Source: Austropuccinia psidii (lineage: Eukaryota; Basidiomycota; Pucciniomycetes; Pucciniales; Sphaerophragmiaceae). Taken from it: a DNA stretch of 64,000 nucleotides. A model generated the notes under the pieces. It did no database searches and was not told where the DNA came from. It worked only from the letters and a program-made list of their open reading frames with translations. The position numbers and the translations under genes were made by a program. Shown one piece after another: positions 23,312 through 32,337 of the stretch. The stretch lies in the NCBI GenBank assembly GCA_023105745.1, contig JALGQZ010000011.1, positions 49,400,698-49,464,697 on the forward strand, read 5' to 3'. Positions within the stretch are counted from its first letter, which is position 1. Each line of letters opens with the position of its first letter.

Positions 23312-24853
23312 TGTCACAACCATGGCAATTCACCTCCTTGGATCCCCATATGGCATATCAAGCCACAGTTCTTTTATGGCCAATTGGCCATATCCATCAC
23401 CAGTGGTCAATATGGCCATGTCATAATCTTATGGTCCATTTATGGCCATTTGTGTTTTGGGGCCTTCATGGCCCTTCACCTCAATCCAGAACCCATAGCA
23501 GCAATTTATGGCCAAATGGGTATTGCTGGTCATTTCCCTCAAAACCAGGGGAAATGGCCCAAATGGCTGTTTTTGGCCATTTGGGCTCATAATGCGCATT
23601 TGCACACTTTTGCGCATTTTGCGCACTTTTGCGCATTTTGCGCACTTTTGCGCATTTGCGCACTTTTTGCGCACTTTTGCGCATTTGCCCATATTTGCGC
23701 ACATTTGCGCATTTTGCGCATTTTTGCGCACTTTGACGCAAAGTGTCCAAAAGACACTTTCCCGCCTTTTGGGCCAGTTTTTGGCTCAGAACCCAAAAGT
23801 GGCCAAAAACCTCAAAGGGCCCAGAAACACCTTTCCAAGCTCTGAAGCCATCACATCCATCCTTTTCCCCTCTGCCTTTCCATCTCAAGACCTTTGGACG
23901 TAATCTTCTTGCCAATGAACCAATATGCCATAAATGATGTTATATATCATTGTGCATCATTTTTCAACAGCAATTCAATGATGGCAATATCAAATGGTCA
24001 TTTCAACATTCCAACATCTCATCACGTCATCAAGGCACCCAATCATTCAGAGGAATCATCAAGGCTCAAGAGCAAGTGTTTCAGTGTCAAAGACCAATGA
24101 CGCCATCCAGCAATCATTGGTTATTCTCACTCCAAGTATTCCTTCCAAGGGAATATTTTCAATTCATTCTCAAAGTGTATTCAAGAGGCAATTCCAAAAG
24201 AAGTTGTCAAGTGTCAAAGCTCCACTCAATCCATCTTGGCAACCATATTCATTTCAATACAGTCTGGATCCATCAAGAACTGTATTTCATTTTCAAGCAT
24301 CGGAAGTTCATTCAACCCAATTCAATTTCAATATTAGCCAGCTGTATCAATTCCCAAAACAATCAATACAGCCTCAAGGATCAATACAGATCAGTTTTCA
24401 GCCTGAAGAACTCAAGCTCCCAACTTTTCACATATACCGGCTACCCTTTCCACCCTGGGGGGTTTTTCCCCAGTTAATTAATATACTTTGATTTTATTTT
24501 ATCTTTATTTTCTTTTCATTTTTAGTTAAGCAAATACTGATATTATTAAGTCAGTCATTCAGCACTTTTTCTCTTTCTCTTTCTTCGCCTGTCAATGGAT
24601 ATTTGGTGGTCATATCCTTACTAATTCCATTATTCATTTTGGCAGGTTGAAACAGTGATTAAGGACTTACTTGGTTGGCTCTTTGGCCATTTGGCTTCCC
24701 TTTCCTCCTTTGCATCTCATCTTGTACCTACATATCTTTTAGAGGAATTCATTCTTATTATTTTATTCTTTATTCTTTTGGAGTCTTCCAAGTGAGTTCC
24801 CTGATTGCTGAGTGCCAGGCCACTCTTGTATTTCCACTAGAGCCCCTGTGACA
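23312..24853 (+). mobile_element. Solo LTR of a delta-group chromovirus
   Basis: 1542 bp starting TGTCACAACC and ending CCCCTGTGACA, flanked by the perfect 5-bp duplication CCCAG (23307-23311 and 24854-24858). Its ends match the 5' LTR of F (54571-56179), and its middle matches the fragment at 54006-54570. No internal coding region is present, so it is the product of LTR-LTR recombination, or less likely an internal deletion. It interrupts exon 3 of B-plus ORF1. Open frames inside it are low-complexity readings of repeats and are not genes. Confidence 0.9.
23589..23740 (+). repeat. TGCGCA-rich short tandem repeat inside the solo LTR
   Basis: Thirteen copies of the self-complementary hexamer TGCGCA, spaced by short T-rich spacers of about 2-5 bases with several CTTT or TTT variants. 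The fragment at 54110-54150 has only one clear copy plus TGTGCA variants, so the array has expanded or has been kept here. Confidence 0.85.
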
Positions 24854-25096
24854 CCCAGTGGCATCTACCAGCTCCAGAAACATCCAAAGAGAAGCCCAAA
24901 GGACCTCAGAAGAATACGAAAAATCCCAAGAACCATCAGGGAAAGGGCAAAGGCAAAGAAATTTGGCACAGACCTTACCAGCAAAGGTACAGGATCCCAA
25001 ATTAAAACCTTCAGCCATGGAAACTGTCTTCAATATGTCCAGGACTCTTATGAAACTCACATCCAAAGAGAAGGAAAGGATGAACAGGACGTTTCC

Positions 25097-26163
25097 ATGC
25101 AAATAGTACAAGAAATACAATGTGTTAAATATAGTATTGATTTAGAACTTGGTAAATTTGATGAAACGTTAAATAAAATGACATCAGATATAAGTGAATT
25201 AAAACAATATGAAAAGAATTATACTGAATGGTATAAGTTGAAAAATGTTAAACTTCATTCAATTACTGCTACATCTGACAGAATTGGAAGTAAATGTCAA
25301 GCCCAAAATTATGAAATGGAAGATATTTCCGTTTTAAACATTAATGATGAGCTTAGAACTCTAAAAGATCATGTCTTGAAACTAATTAATAATAAAAATC
25401 AGTTTTCCACACATTTGGCAGAAAGTGACAGTGAAAGGCAGAAGTTAAAAGATGAAATCATTGTAAATTTGGAGCAAATTCATAAGAATTATGAACCACA
25501 TATGCCAAGACATTCTACACCTTTGACTGAAGAAAATCTTTCTGTAAAAGGATTTTTGACCCCACTTTTAAGAGATATTCCAAAACTGGAAGAATCACCA
25601 ACATTCTCTGGTGAAGGAAAATACAATCATATTGGGTTCATCAGAAAATTTGATATGTTTCAAGAATATTTTCAAATTCCTGATGAAGTCCTAGTAGGCA
25701 AGCTAAACTCTTTGTTTACAAGAACTCAAAAGAAATGGTATTTCAAAATGAGACTGGATCCTGGTAAACATGATTGGCCTTGGTGGAAATCCAAAATAAT
25801 CAGCAAATGGGCAAATAATTATTGGAGATTTAAAATGGAAAATTCTTTTTAAAGTGACATTTTTAACTCAGAAGGGGATAAACCACTCACTTGGTTCCTC
25901 AAACAGAAAGACAGATTATATGCCTTACACCCAGATATGTCTGACTCTATGATTCATATAACAATATTAAGAAAATGTGGAGAAGAGCTAGAACATGCTA
26001 TCAGTGCAGCTGTGTAGAACCCTGTTCAACAGAAGACTACATCAATTCCATGGAAGATATCATTACTAGGAAAAGAATTGGTAAAACCTGGGTTAGAGTC
26101 CCTATGGAATCCAAAATGGTCTCTAAAACTTTCTGAGAAGATAAGAAGCCTGAAAGACTGGTC
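25097..26163 (+). pseudogene. B-plus gag
   Basis: Starts at ATG 25097, which overlaps the ORF1 stop as in B-minus (ATGCAAATAG). Open to TAA at 25850-25852, where B-minus has GAA. The remnant then loses one base near 26000 and meets a TGA just before the zinc knuckle. Capsid-like motifs are SPTFSGEGKYNHIGF, KKWYFKMR and WPWWKSKIISKWAN. Homologous along its length to the B-minus gag. Not functional. Confidence 0.75.
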
Positions 26164-27922
26164 TTGAAGTGTCATAAATGTGGAAGCACCTCACAATTGG
26201 CCAACAGTTGCACCAAAAAGACAAAGATTAAGGGAGCTCAAGTCATTGAAGAAGTTCAGTGTACTGAAGAGAAAGAGGAATCTGACATAGATTCTGCAGT
26301 CTCTGAGGATACACCAGTAGAGGACTATCCAATTGAAAATATTACAGCTTTCTTTGAGGTCAGGGAAATCCAAACTCACTTGCCACAGTACAGTGAGTAT
26401 TTTCATAGCCTGATCAATATCCAGAATGCCAGAATGTGTAAACCTGAACCTGCTAGAGGTAAAGGATACACTTCTGGAGAATCTTGTATCACATCAATCC
26501 TAAAGAATGATACTGAAGCCAAAGTAAATTTGGATACAGGGGCATTTTGTAGTTGTGTAGGCCAAGATTATCCTTGCGCCATACTCCCTAGATGGAAGGA
26601 CCCTCTATTACCACTAGAGGATGTACAATTTAGTAGTGCCAGTAATAATATGTACCCTTTAGGCATATTGGACACTAGTTTTGGATTTCCACATACAACA
26701 GGAAGTGTAAGAATCAAAACTGAAATAGTAGTAATGGAAAATTGCCCATCTCAGCATATCATTCTTGGAAATGATTACTTGAACATTTATGGTATTGACA
26801 TTAATAACCATAAAGACAGATATTTCACAATTGTAGAAAATAAAAGACAAAAATTTTCTTTTTCTAATATGCCAAAACAAATATCTATGATATCTTCTGT
26901 TAAAAACACTTATAAGAATGAATTTGTGGATAATCAACTTGTTGAGGGACAAATTAATCCATTATTATCACCAAGCATGAGGCATGAACTTATTGATGTG
27001 TTATGCACATATAATAATGCATTTGCCTCTGATAATGAACCATTAGGCACTATAAAAGGGCATGAAGTGGATATTACTCTTAATATTGACAGACCATACC
27101 CTCCGCTACTTAGAAGACCAGCTTATCCAGCCAGTCCCAGAGCTAGAGAAGCCTTGGAAAAACATATCCATCAGTGGATCCAACTTGGTGTACTAAAGAA
27201 GGTAGGCCATAATGAGGAAGTTGAAGTGACAACACCTGTTATTATTTCTTGGCATAATGATAAATCAAGGATGGTTGGAGATTTTAGAGCATTGAATACC
27301 TACACAGCTCCAGATAGGTATCCAATTCCTAGAATTCAAGAAACCTTGATCTAATTGTCTAAAGCCAAGTATATAACATCAATGGATGCATTAAAAGGCT
27401 TTCATGAAACTTTTTTGATGCCCTAAAATAGGAAATTACTGAGAATTATCACTCACTGTGTTATTTATGAGTATCTTAGAATGCCATCTGGTATTAAAAA
27501 GGCACCATCTCATTATCAAAGAATGATGATCACCGTCTTCCCCACAGAGTTATCTGAAGGATGTCTCATCATTTATGTTGATGATATTATCATATGTTCT
27601 GACTCATGGTCTTTACACCTTGAAAGGCAAGCACGAGTACTTGAAAAACCTAAAAGAGTGAATATGAAGATTTCACTCAAGAAATGTAACTTCAGTTTGA
27701 AGAACCTAAAGCTTTAGGATATACTGTTTCTGGTCTTAGCTTGGGTATTGCCAAAAATAAAGTGGGTGCAGTGTTACTTAATCCAATACCCCAGAATAAG
27801 AAAGAAATGATGTCTTTTCTTGTATCTTCCAGCTATTACAGGCAACACCTGAAATAATTTTCAATTCTAGCCAAGTCACTCTATAGAATCTGTGATCAAC
27901 AGACAGTATTTGAGATGACACG
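26164..27922 (+). pseudogene. B-plus pol, part 1 (zinc knuckle, protease, RT)
   Basis: An intact CCHC knuckle (CHKCGSTSQLANSC) and the protease site LDTGAF are followed by the RT N-terminal half in one open stretch to 27354 (TAA where B-minus has CAA). RT continues with further stops; IYVDDIIICSD near 27570-27600 is the catalytic YVDD block. A one-base loss near 27693 shifts the frame. The reading ends at FEMTR, where element C is inserted; the 5-bp duplication ACACG is at 27918-27922. Confidence 0.8.
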
Positions 27923-29351
27923 TGTCAGCCTGTGACTCAAAACCAGAGCACAGGCATGACAGCCAAAATACCATAAACCAATGGTATAGCCAAAATACCA
28001 CCAAAACATGGAGCTGAGCCAAATTAGCTCAAAAGGTATCAAAAGAAAGAGGAAACTCACCTCTTCCTGAAAATATAAGTCCCATCACCATAGGACAAGA
28101 AATAACAAAGTTATTCCTGCTCAAAGTTATTGCTGAGCATAAACCTTAATTTTCACCTCTCATCTAAAATCTAGAAGGAAAGGCTTAACCCCATCGAATG
28201 GGTATTCAAAATGAAGCTCTAAGCCAGGGCTATCCAATGGTACTAGCCAAACTGAGCTAGCACCAATATTACTTGAGTTATGGTCAAATTCAGACCAAAT
28301 AAGGGTGAACAAAACATTCACCTCTCATCTAACTTTTACAGTTTTAGTGTGAGATACTTAAAGTGGGGTCTTTTTGGAAAGAGAACAATCAGGGCTATCT
28401 GATGGTGTCATCCATTTCCTCATATCTCAACTAGAACAGAAGTTATTGGCCAAACAAGCTTAATACAGCTTTTGCCCAAAACACGCCAATGTATAAAAAC
28501 ACTTGTACATGGGATAACTTTGCCATATTTAATGATAACCATGTCAAGTTGGGTACCATTGTATAGAGCTAATACAAAGCTATTCAATGAACCAACTTTG
28601 AGCTTGATATCTCAAAAACTGACAGAGTTATGACAATTTTAAGGTAAAAATCCCACCTGCTGTCATATACAGCCTTACCATGGGATAATACCCTATAACC
28701 ATGAATATGAGGTGTCAAATAGACGAAGAAGCATGTTTTTACTTCAATACCTCATATTTCAGTCAATACTGGGGTCCCATACAGTTTCTGTACAGCATTC
28801 TACGCGTCATACACGTCAGAATCAGGCTGTGAGGTCCCCAGATGAAAATTTTCACCCTGTATTGGTGAAAACTGCCCAGATGTGGTTTCAAAACCACATC
28901 TGAGCCCAATACAGGGTATACAGGCTGTTTTCAAACCACAAGCCTGTCATGAGGAGTGAAAAATCTTCACTTCCTCTACGTGAAAAGGTCTAACAGCCTT
29001 TTCACCCCAATTTCAGGATAAAAGGAGGGCTTTTCACTGCCAAAACCTCTCCTCATCCTGCTCTTGAATAACCTACGTAGTAAACTGTCAAAAACAGTTT
29101 TACTCTTGGTTAAATAATCAGGTATAATTATAATCTTTAATTATTGTAGACTTTATTATTGTAATCCAACAGATAAAGCCTGCACCCAGGGTTCTCAATA
29201 GCGCTCACCACCACTATTTCTCAATAGTAGAACCCTTTTATCTCATTATAAGCTCTTATAAATCTTTTTTAAATTATTTTTTGCCGTGTCACATACACAG
29301 TTAAAGTTGTAATTAGCCTAGTTATACCTTTATCATAGTATCATCCTGACA
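27923..29351 (+). repeat. C 5' LTR, 1,429 bp
   Basis: Starts TGTCAGCCTGTG and ends CATCCTGACA, with the short inverted ends TGTCAG and CTGACA. It contains the likely promoter (see the palindrome and TATA-like entry). No gene seen inside. Confidence 0.95.
28854..29025 (+). promoter_or_regulatory. C LTR nested palindrome and TATA-like box
   Basis: The outer arms ACCCTGTATTGG (28854-28865) and CCAATACAGGGT (28906-28917) are perfect 12-bp inverted copies. Between them are the inner arms CAGATGTGGTTT (28877-28888) and AAACCACATCTG (28891-28902) with a 2-base loop. A TATA-like GATAAAAGG lies 100 bp downstream (29017-29025; the 3' LTR copy is at 37268). The inner palindrome and a GATAAAAAGG box also occur in the D LTRs. 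Assignment as promoter is inference. Confidence 0.5.
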
Positions 29352-29367
29352 TTTTGGGGGCCTGGCC
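29352..29367 (+). other. C primer-binding-like site
   Basis: TTTTGGGGGCCTGGCC directly follows the LTR end. A pairing tRNA would end GGCCAGGCCCCCA. The primer was not identified. Confidence 0.6.
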
Positions 29368-29397
29368 GTGTTTTTTTGACTTTTTTGGACCTTACAA

Positions 29398-29946
29398 GTA
29401 AGTCTTTTCTCCTTTTTATGACTTATTAACACATTGTTTTATCCTTTTTTAGGCGTAATTTCTGTTTAAAAATATATATTTTATATATTTTTACCTTTTT
29501 TTTACACATACTCATATTATAAGAGTATTTTTACGTGGTTAACACCCACAGTAATTTATTATTTTTGGCGTGTTTTGCATATAAAAACACATAAGCCACT
29601 AATAAAGTCCTGTATTCTTGACTGAATAAGGACACCTCTGACTGAAAAACCATCAGTTGAGGCGTGGTCAAGTGTATTGTTAATTCAATAACATTTGTAT
29701 ATAAACCACTTTCACAGATTACACTTGCAAACCACAAGTGTATCTGAGGGATACTGACACACAAACAGTGTGACAGGACACCATAAGCTGTATTTTTGAC
29801 GTGAAATTGTTAATTCAAATACACTGTCATTATACAAGGGCATACTGTAATAATATACAAGCCCAGAGGCCATTCTTAGACGTGCAAAACCAGCCTTTTA
29901 AGAAGTCTTAACTGACATAAGCCCTCTTTTTCCTGTTTTGATTCAG
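29398..29946 (+). other. C leader intron (predicted)
   Basis: The donor GTAAGT at 29398 is a perfect consensus only about 30 bases after the primer-binding-like site. The acceptor ATTCAG ends at 29946, preceded by a long pyrimidine tract and the branch site CTGAC (29912-29916). Length 549 nt. Joining the exon ending ACAA to the exon starting TGGAAG yields ATGGAAG, so splicing creates the start codon of ORF1. No coding feature is supported within this leader. Confidence 0.6.
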
Positions 29947-31015
29947 TGGAAGAAAACTACATCCCACTTGAAACCCAGTCACAGGCCAACACACCAGTGA
30001 CACCCTCAGAACCAGAGGGCAGCAAGGGTAAAGGAAAAAGGCTTAGTGAAGGCCTCATTGCAGCCAAGAAGTGGACACCAATAGCCACTCAGAGGAGTAG
30101 AAAACCACGAAACTCTGCTTCAATACAAGGTAAACCAACCTTAACCACTTGTACAGGGAAGATTACAATTATTAACCCAGTTGTAACCTCCAAAGGCAAA
30201 CTTCCCAAATCAGCAGATAACAAATTTGTACAAGGCACAGTGAAAGGTAAATACCCTAAGAACATAAAGTTTTTGACTGCTTGCAAACACTGATATGTCC
30301 CCTGCATACCTCAGAGACCTTGGCTTCCAAAGGAACCAGCCAGAGGATAGAGCAGGAATGTCTAGAACCAGAAGACCTGAAAGAAGACACATTGGACACA
30401 GTGGTGGATGGCAAAACAATGAGGGAGATAATATCAACCTTGCCATTCACACTCCAATTCAACAGAAACCTCAAACCAGAGGACTGGAAGGATATGGATC
30501 AAGTTCTTCAAATCCACCAACTCCTCAAAGATTTGTTTCAATGGAGCATGGACAACAAGAGGTTCAACCTAGCAACTCACTGGGCAGAACTGGGATCAAG
30601 TTGCCAGAAGATCTGTCTCAAAGAGATAGACTTCAAAGACCTTATGGTAATCACCAAGGGTTGGAATCCTACCAGGCAGCACAGACTCCTGGAGGCAAGG
30701 GCACAGAGGATAAGGGAGAATCAAGCCACTATCCAAGCTATAGAAGAACAGTTAACCCAGACAGGGCCTACTCAGATTCCTTCAGGCTCACAAGGAGCAA
30801 GCCAAATCAGCTCTCCAGTGGCTTCACACCATTCAGAAACCAGCAGATCAGTGGCCAAGAGTCACCATTCTTCACAATTCCAGGAAGTTTCCAGGAGAAG
30901 ACAAGGCAACAAGGGCAAGAACAAAGCCTCCTTCAACCAGAGGAGGAAAGAGTCAGACCCCATGATCCAGAAGCTGTTAGATTTGGTAAAAGAAGTACAC
31001 AAGAACCAGAAGTAG
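29947..31015 (+). CDS. C ORF1, spliced extra gene upstream of gag (333 codons)
   Basis: Joining base 29397, 29947-30246 and 30315-31015 gives 1,002 nt, exactly 334 codons with TAG at 31013-31015 and no internal stop. The second intron (30247-30314, 68 nt) has GTAAAT, branch CTGAT (30290-30294) and CTCAG, is phase 1, and is conserved with the same length in D. The first 100 residues are basic and low-complexity; the middle contains a predicted-helical region (DWKDMDQVLQIHQLLKDLF, FDLATHWAELG-like block); the end is basic (GNKGKNKASF) followed by a leucine-rich helix (IQKLLDLVKEVHK). The layout parallels B-minus ORF1. Function unknown; it may be a second structural or nucleic-acid-binding protein. 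Confidence 0.65.
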
Positions 31016-31131
31016 TTGTAAACCACTCTAGAATCAGTAGTCCTAGTAATAGAAACATTACCCCCACTCAGACTGAAAATAACATTATCACATCTGAGAG
31101 TAACATCAACAGTGACACACTGTGGTTACAA

Positions 31132-32337
31132 ATGTCCCAATATGCTGAGCAATCTGCAAAGCAGGCTATAGAATTTGCAGCTGCCCAAGAGAGGATGAGA
31201 AAAACTCAAGCCTCATTGGAGCAGATATTTAAAAACCTTCAGGAAGGATATGCTCAACTGAGCAAAGCCTCTGAAGAAACCAACAAGAGACTGAATCAAG
31301 TCTCTGAAGAACAACACCATAGTAGCAGGGACAGGGAGTGTCTGAACCAAGACATCAACAAATTGTTTGATGCCTACCATAGCTCAAAGCCCCAACCACA
31401 AGGCCAAGCCATGGAAAATCCATATCAACCAGATGACATCAAACCAGATGCCATGTTGTTGAATAAGGCAAGATCTCCATCACAATACCAGGATGGAGAT
31501 GGCATGTATTATTCAGAGAAGGAAGCCTTGAAACAGCTTCCTGAGGCCTCAAGCTGGCCCAAATTCTCTGGATCAGGAGAATATGATCATATGGAACTCA
31601 TAGATTATATTGATGGACTCTTCATTGATGTACCAAGCATACCAGATTACTGGATTACTGCTAGACTGAATACTGCATTTAGAGGTCATGCAAGTATATG
31701 GTACACTGAAATGAAAGAAATCCATGGCAGAAGAAATTGGCCATGGTGGAAGAGTCAAATAATCCAAAAGTACAGTAATGGAACTTGGATATGGCAAAAG
31801 ACCATGTCATTTGAAAATGACAAATACTCTGTGGACAAAGATCCATATGAGTGGTGTCTTAGACAGTCTAAAAGACTTAAAGCCATTGATCCTCAAATGA
31901 ACATTCAAATGAGGAATCATAAACTTCTGACACAACTGCCAGGAGAACTAGAGCATGCAGTAAAGTGCAGATGCAACCAAAATTGCACTCTAGATGATAT
32001 AGCCAATACCTTACAAGACATAAGGAAAAGGACTAATATAGGGAAATTCACCCCATATAGAAGCAATAGTTTCAAAGAGAAACAACTTTTCAGGGTAGAG
32101 TTTAAAGACAAACCCAGAGAAAGAGTGGCAGAAGTGGCAAAGAAGAAGAATTCTTGTCACAATTGTGGTTCAACAGACCACTATGCTAACAACTGTCCAA
32201 AAGCAAAGAAGAAAGTCTATGCTATAAGAAAGTTCCTGAAGAAGAACCTCCAACAGAGGATTCTGAATCAGACTCTATGGGTGATGCCATCAGAGAACCA
32301 TCTGATGAGGATCAAGACCCAAGAGAGGAATTTCTAG
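31132..32337 (+). CDS. C gag
   Basis: The frame is open from 30295, but the part before 31015 overlaps ORF1. I take ATG 31132 as the first plausible start, giving about 401 residues; a minus-one shift from ORF1 is an alternative. Residues 1-90 look like a coiled coil ([10 protein letters not shown]...EETNKRLNQ). A capsid-like domain follows with [25 protein letters not shown] and [14 protein letters not shown]. The CCHC knuckle [14 protein letters not shown] is at 32158-32199. A single base is missing after 32226 relative to D, so this frame runs out into an unrelated tail ending at 32337 instead of continuing into pol. Confidence 0.75.
   Translation: MSQYAEQSAKQAIEFAAAQERMRKTQASLEQIFKNLQEGYAQLSKASEETNKRLNQVSEEQHHSSRDRECLNQDINKLFDAYHSSKPQPQGQAMENPYQPDDIKPDAMLLNKARSPSQYQDGDGMYYSEKEALKQLPEASSWPKFSGSGEYDHMELIDYIDGLFIDVPSIPDYWITARLNTAFRGHASIWYTEMKEIHGRRNWPWWKSQIIQKYSNGTWIWQKTMSFENDKYSVDKDPYEWCLRQSKRLKAIDPQMNIQMRNHKLLTQLPGELEHAVKCRCNQNCTLDDIANTLQDIRKRTNIGKFTPYRSNSFKEKQLFRVEFKDKPRERVAEVAKKKNSCHNCGSTDHYANNCPKAKKKVYAIRKFLKKNLQQRILNQTLWVMPSENHLMRIKTQERNF

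Larger units (their letters stand above)
22565..25106 (+). pseudogene. B-plus ORF1, three exons, split by a solo LTR
   Basis: Exon 1 is open to 22745 and contains SKRYITSPESEESIEV. Intron 1 is 22746-22810 (65 nt, the same length as in B-minus, GTGTGT to CCAG). Exon 2 starts at 22811 and contains WRMPELPPIPQ. The second intron has decayed: its donor GT reads TGTCTG after a T where G is expected, and its acceptor reads TGAAG. Exon 3 resumes at 23006 with GLNHFRVAAIEIYQ and SLWQGATSSYL, is cut by the solo LTR after 23311, resumes at 24859 with ASTSSRN and ends TAG at 25104-25106. The leader acceptor before exon 1 is also lost (CTAT for CTAG). Broken copy of the upstream extra gene. Confidence 0.65.

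Noticed and set aside
23384..23915. Open frames on both strands in the solo LTR
   Set aside because: They translate the TGCGCA/T-rich repeat into low-complexity cysteine, histidine and alanine runs. Non-coding LTR sequence.
23950..24491. Two overlapping plus-strand frames of 165-175 residues
   Set aside because: They lie inside the solo LTR. No homology or motif, and the region is not conserved as protein at 54006-54570 or in the F LTR.
30295..31015. N-terminal 240 residues of the long gag frame in C
   Set aside because: It starts inside the predicted intron and overlaps ORF1 in another frame. D has a nonsense codon in this frame that is silent in ORF1. I treat it as a shadow and start gag at 31132.
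32277..32337. Programmed ribosomal frameshift between gag and pol in C
   Set aside because: The shift maps to one missing base relative to D and to the beta elements. No heptamer slippery site is evident upstream.
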